Shown here: one piece after another, positions 60,937 to 64,000 of the stretch | How the letters are laid out: every line of letters begins with the position of its first letter | Numbering within the stretch: the first letter of the stretch is position 1 | Assembly: GCA_963723165.1 (NCBI GenBank) | Contig: CAVRPP010000008.1 | Coordinates: forward strand, 1-64,000 | Direction of reading: 5' to 3' | From: UBA4744 sp963723165 | GTDB taxonomy: Bacteria > Actinomycetota > Acidimicrobiia > Spongiisociales > UBA4744 | Length of the DNA: 64,000 nucleotides | Program-made: the position numbers and the translations under genes | The notes under the pieces: model-generated | The model's database searches: none | What the model saw: only the letters and a program-made list of their open reading frames with translations | What the model was told of the DNA's origin: nothing

Positions 60937-62286
60937 TCAGACCGACTGAACGACAATGCCGACCCTCTCGAGCAAAGCGGCCGGGTCAACGCCTACTTGT
61001 CCTGGAACGACCTGGTCCAGAATCCTCCGCTCAGAAACCGATAGGGGTTCAGGGTCATCGAGGATGGTTCCCTCGGCCGTCTTGACCAGCACCAGTTCAG
61101 GCAGATCACCGGCTTCCAAAGTGGCGGTGACCATGGCGATCTCCCCCCCGTCGAGCAGGAGGAGCGAACCCGGTGGGTAGATGCCAACCAATTCGATGAA
61201 AGCGCGGACGAAGTCGGGGTCATAGAACGTCCCCGACCCCTTGAGAAGCACACCGAGTGCCTGATTGGGCGTTTCCGCTCGACGATACGAACGGCGGGTG
61301 GTGATCGCATCGTACGTGTCTGTGGTCGCCACCAGACGGCTGAAGAAGTGCAGGTCGTGTTCGCGCCGTGTCACCGAAGGGTATCCACTCCCATCGAATC
61401 GGGCGTGGTGTTCAAAAGCGACTGTGGCGGCGATCTCTTGACCGGGGGCGGCCGCCGCCATGATCGAGGCAGCCCCTTCCTGAGGATGCAGCTTTATCTG
61501 GTTCCACTGCTCGTGATCCAAACGGCCGGGGAACTGCAGGATCGACGAGTCAACTCGGATCTTGCCGATGTCGTGCAACAACGCTCCAATCGCGAGGACC
61601 TTGAGCTGGTCTCCCGCCAACCCGGACATGCGTCCCAAGGCTATGGAGAGGATGCACACATTCACTGAATGAAAGAACGTGTACTCGTCGTGACTCTTCA
61701 TGGTCGAAAGCAGGAGCGAGGCCGCCGGCTGGGAGATCGTTTGTTCCACCAGTTGCTCGACGGCCCAGGAAGCCCCGCTGAGGTCGATAGGCTCATCGGT
61801 GTCGAGGGCGCCGGCCACACCGCGCAGCACGTCCAGAGACCTCGTATACGAGCGGCGCAGTCTTGCAGAAGACGAATCGGACTCCAGATCCGATTTCGAA
61901 TACGGCGATTCGTTCAGACGGACGGTGCTCTCCGCCGGCACGTCCCCGGACAGGCCGGCGATGAAGGCCCCCAGATCGGCGATGTCGGCCCCGGCAACCG
62001 GCGACAAAAAGGTAATGGACTCAATCCCGCGAGCCTGCATGGTCCGGAGCAGGGCGCTCGATTCGAGCGAAGCGTGAGCAAGCAGAGTCCGATCGAGGTA
62101 GAAGGAGTCCGTCAGCAAGCTCAATACAACTTCTCCCCCGGCACCGGAGGCGAGACCTTCGGCCGAGTCGGTGGCCGCGGTCAAGGCTTCACCAGTGGTC
62201 GGGTGCCCGGTCGGATAGAGCGCCATCTGCCGCGCCAGCGCATGGAGATCCTTGAGAAGCTGGCGGGCTCGCTGGTCCCGGGTCAT
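60937..62286 (-). CDS. HD-GYP domain phosphodiesterase
   Basis: The C-terminal half is an HD-GYP domain: HD in LLHDIGK (H238, D239), VAFEHHARFDGSGYP (residues about 289-303) and TTDTYDAITTRR. These proteins cut cyclic di-GMP to GMP. The N-terminal 150 residues are helical and not a known sensor (QMALYPTGHPTTGEALT, RTMQARGIESITFLSP), and a partly similar stretch is seen in the neighbouring HEAT protein. The LYPTGHP phrase is common in this group. It overlaps the HEAT gene stop by 4 bases, so the pair is translated together. No diguanylate cyclase is in the window. Confidence 0.9.
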   Translation of the reverse strand: MTRDQRARQLLKDLHALARQMALYPTGHPTTGEALTAATDSAEGLASGAGGEVVLSLLTDSFYLDRTLLAHASLESSALLRTMQARGIESITFLSPVAGADIADLGAFIAGLSGDVPAESTVRLNESPYSKSDLESDSSSARLRRSYTRSLDVLRGVAGALDTDEPIDLSGASWAVEQLVEQTISQPAASLLLSTMKSHDEYTFFHSVNVCILSIALGRMSGLAGDQLKVLAIGALLHDIGKIRVDSSILQFPGRLDHEQWNQIKLHPQEGAASIMAAAAPGQEIAATVAFEHHARFDGSGYPSVTRREHDLHFFSRLVATTDTYDAITTRRSYRRAETPNQALGVLLKGSGTFYDPDFVRAFIELVGIYPPGSLLLLDGGEIAMVTATLEAGDLPELVLVKTAEGTILDDPEPLSVSERRILDQVVPGQVGVDPAALLERVGIVVQSV

Positions 62287-64000
62287 GGCGTCGCCTCCAG
62301 GGCGTCCCGGGCCGCCGCCCGCAACTGCCGGACCTTGGCGGACAGCGCGAACCGCTTCTTGGCGAGGGCTTCGATCGCCCGCCGGGCGTCGCTGCTGGGC
62401 CGCTCGCTCAGAACCCGGACGACTCGCTCCTTTTCATCCGTCCCAAGATTCGGCGCCCAGAGGGCCTCGATCAACAAGGAATCGGATTCACCGGTGCCGC
62501 GAACACCCAGCATGGCAATCGCAGCTTGCCGAACGCTTTCGTGAGGGTCCGCCAATGCCTCCCTGAGGTAGGCAACGTTTCCACCGTCCAAGCTGGACAG
62601 CGACCGGAGGGTTTCGACCCGGACCCGATGGTCGTCGTGAGTCATCAATCCACCCAAAGCCGGAACGCACCGGGGATTGCCGGAGCGACCGAGTACGACG
62701 ACCAGGTTGCGAACCACAAACCAACGCTCGTCGCCGAGCCTCTCGATAACAGGCCCGGGATCTCGCGCCGATTCTCGACCGAGCACTTCGAGCAACGTCC
62801 GGCGCCGGGCCCGATCCTCTTCGCTCCCCATCATGTCGATCAGGGTATCGATGTGGTCGCGAGCCAGAATCGACAGGAGCTGTTTGGCGGGTTCGACATT
62901 GTCGTCGTCGGCCAACTTCGCAATGAGTGCTTCGAGGACATCCGGAGCGCCGGCTTGAGAAATGGCCTCATCCACTTCAAGAGCCCGATCGGCCGTATAG
63001 GTAGGGTGATCAATCGCGGCTCGCAACCAGAGCTCGGCACGGCGGAAGCGGCCGCGTCGGATGCTGCCGGAGATCTTGCCGGTAAGCACTCGCATCAGCC
63101 TCCGAAACCGGTCGTCACGTTCCTCGACCGCCAACAAACCGCGGAACGTGTCGAGGGTTTCGTAGAAGAACCTCGCGGGATCCGGGAATTGGGAGGTCAA
63201 GGACTCGAGAGCCTGACGTTGCGGCAATTGCCCTTCGAGGTCGGCAAGGCGTTCCTGAACCCTGGCGGCCACCAACTCCCGAGCCGAGCGCACCGGTTCA
63301 GGGGACTCGAGCAGCCCCAGGAGTTCCTCGGGCCGTTTGTCGATCTGATCGGTGGCAATGCGCGCATAGTCGAGAAGCAGGGAGAATCCGCGGGAATCGA
63401 GGTGAGGCGCCAGGACGGCCAGTTCGTTTCCTGCGAACTGATCGAGGAACATACGGTCGACCTGATCCTCCTGGCCGCTGAGGAATCCCCCGAGGACGGC
63501 CACCTGTGACCTCTCGTCGAAAAAGAAGAATGCATCAACGAAGGCAGTCACAATGGCCTCTCGGCCCGCCACGTCGCCTTGATCCACCCGGGAGAACAGG
63601 TCCCGGTATCGGTCGTGAAAGAGTTCGCTCAACCGATCCAGGTCGCCTCCGGCCTCCTCGAGCAGGCTCTTGGCAAATTGCTCGGGACGGGCCCCGTCCG
63701 TGATCGCGGCCTGAAGATCTGCGTCTCGCACGACGGTGTCGGTGGGTTCACCGAGGGAACCCAACAGGGCTCGGGTGACGACGGTGATGTCCGTAACCCC
63801 TTCTTTGGGGAGGATGGCGCCAATCCCACCTTCACCACGGAGGTCTTCCTCGTCTCTGGAAAGGACCCGGAGAAAAACCACGATGTCCCCATCGGAAGGC
63901 TTCCCTGATAGCGAGAGCACCTCCATGTTGTGCACGAAACACTGTTTCACCAACCGATCGGCAGCGTCACGCCCAACCTGGATTTCCTCTCCGTCGACCA
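62283..64000 (-). CDS. HEAT-repeat protein (5' end outside window)
   Basis: The frame is open to the right edge; TTG 63953 is only an internal codon, since upstream residues (VDGEEIQVGRDAADRLVKQ) continue the protein. A helical N-terminal part leads into HEAT-type repeats at the C-terminal end (FVVRNLVVVLGRSGNP, HDDHRVRVETLRSLSSL, PHESVRQAAIAMLG). Such proteins are scaffolds for protein contacts. Its coupling with the HD-GYP gene suggests it helps localise or sense signals for it. The exact function is unknown. Confidence 0.75.
   Translation of the reverse strand, partial: VDGEEIQVGRDAADRLVKQCFVHNMEVLSLSGKPSDGDIVVFLRVLSRDEEDLRGEGGIGAILPKEGVTDITVVTRALLGSLGEPTDTVVRDADLQAAITDGARPEQFAKSLLEEAGGDLDRLSELFHDRYRDLFSRVDQGDVAGREAIVTAFVDAFFFFDERSQVAVLGGFLSGQEDQVDRMFLDQFAGNELAVLAPHLDSRGFSLLLDYARIATDQIDKRPEELLGLLESPEPVRSARELVAARVQERLADLEGQLPQRQALESLTSQFPDPARFFYETLDTFRGLLAVEERDDRFRRLMRVLTGKISGSIRRGRFRRAELWLRAAIDHPTYTADRALEVDEAISQAGAPDVLEALIAKLADDDNVEPAKQLLSILARDHIDTLIDMMGSEEDRARRRTLLEVLGRESARDPGPVIERLGDERWFVVRNLVVVLGRSGNPRCVPALGGLMTHDDHRVRVETLRSLSSLDGGNVAYLREALADPHESVRQAAIAMLGVRGTGESDSLLIEALWAPNLGTDEKERVVRVLSERPSSDARRAIEALAKKRFALSAKVRQLRAAARDALEATP

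Overview
The window is a dense, high-GC (roughly 60%) bacterial chromosome segment, mostly housekeeping genes. The gene set points to an actinobacterium, perhaps of the Acidimicrobiia type: an rng-rplU-rpmA-obgE-proB run, an MreBCD/PBP2/RodA rod-shape operon, an FtsE-FtsX-M23 peptidase-SmpB operon, a DUF222/HNH (13E12-type) endonuclease, a PFK with a lysine in the PKTIDND motif, an LPFTG-anchored surface protein and many GTG/TTG starts. This placement is inferred from gene content; no rRNA is present to confirm it.

Layout. 1-4.7 kb: an ABC exporter cut by the window edge and carrying a frameshift, a TPMT-type methyltransferase, small unknown genes, two lipoprotein loci (one a decayed kelch gene), and a tyrosine-integrase tail abutting tRNA-Ala(GGC), which marks an old integration site. 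4.7-12.5 kb, mostly minus strand: rsfS, a LytR_C protein, nadD, a degenerate M23 protein, a response regulator, a CoxE/MoxR (VWA/AAA+) pair and proA. 12.5-19 kb, plus strand: a seven-gene potassium-uptake cassette (three TrkA-type subunits, two TrkH channels, a 49-residue membrane protein and a membrane-anchored protein), which sits between proB and proA. 19-24.6 kb: proB, obgE, rpmA, rplU, rng, tdk. 24.7-35 kb: rodA, mrdA, mreD, mreC, mreB, ndk, folC, valS. 35-39.5 kb: a repeat-bearing LPFTG surface protein with a leader that could fold into a pseudoknot, then clpX, clpP and tig. 39.6-40.3 kb: a six-tRNA cluster (His, Arg, Gly, Pro on minus; Lys, Leu on plus). 40.3-44.8 kb: rdgB, rph, a metallo-beta-lactamase-fold hydrolase, a JAMM peptidase, dinG. 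44.9-49.3 kb: pfk, azlCD, tmRNA (ssrA), a TlpA-like thioredoxin and small membrane proteins. 49.3-53.1 kb is the most accessory-looking part: direct repeats, a perfect palindrome, a DUF222/HNH gene, an MDR oxidoreductase and a frameshifted lipoprotein. 53.1-64 kb: a GNAT acetyltransferase, smpB, an M23 peptidase, ftsX, ftsE, prfB with its programmed frameshift, secA, an HD-GYP protein and a HEAT-repeat protein cut by the window end.

The main themes are cell-wall growth and division (mre/rod, FtsEX with its likely hydrolase partner, LytR_C, M23), protein synthesis and quality control (rsfS, obgE, L21, L27, tig, clpXP, tmRNA/SmpB, RF2, SecA, tRNAs) and potassium homeostasis. Three apparently broken genes (positions near 325, 4135 and 52873) could reflect real decay or, at least for the two single-base cases, assembly error. 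All family calls rest on reading motifs in the translated sequence; no database search was run.
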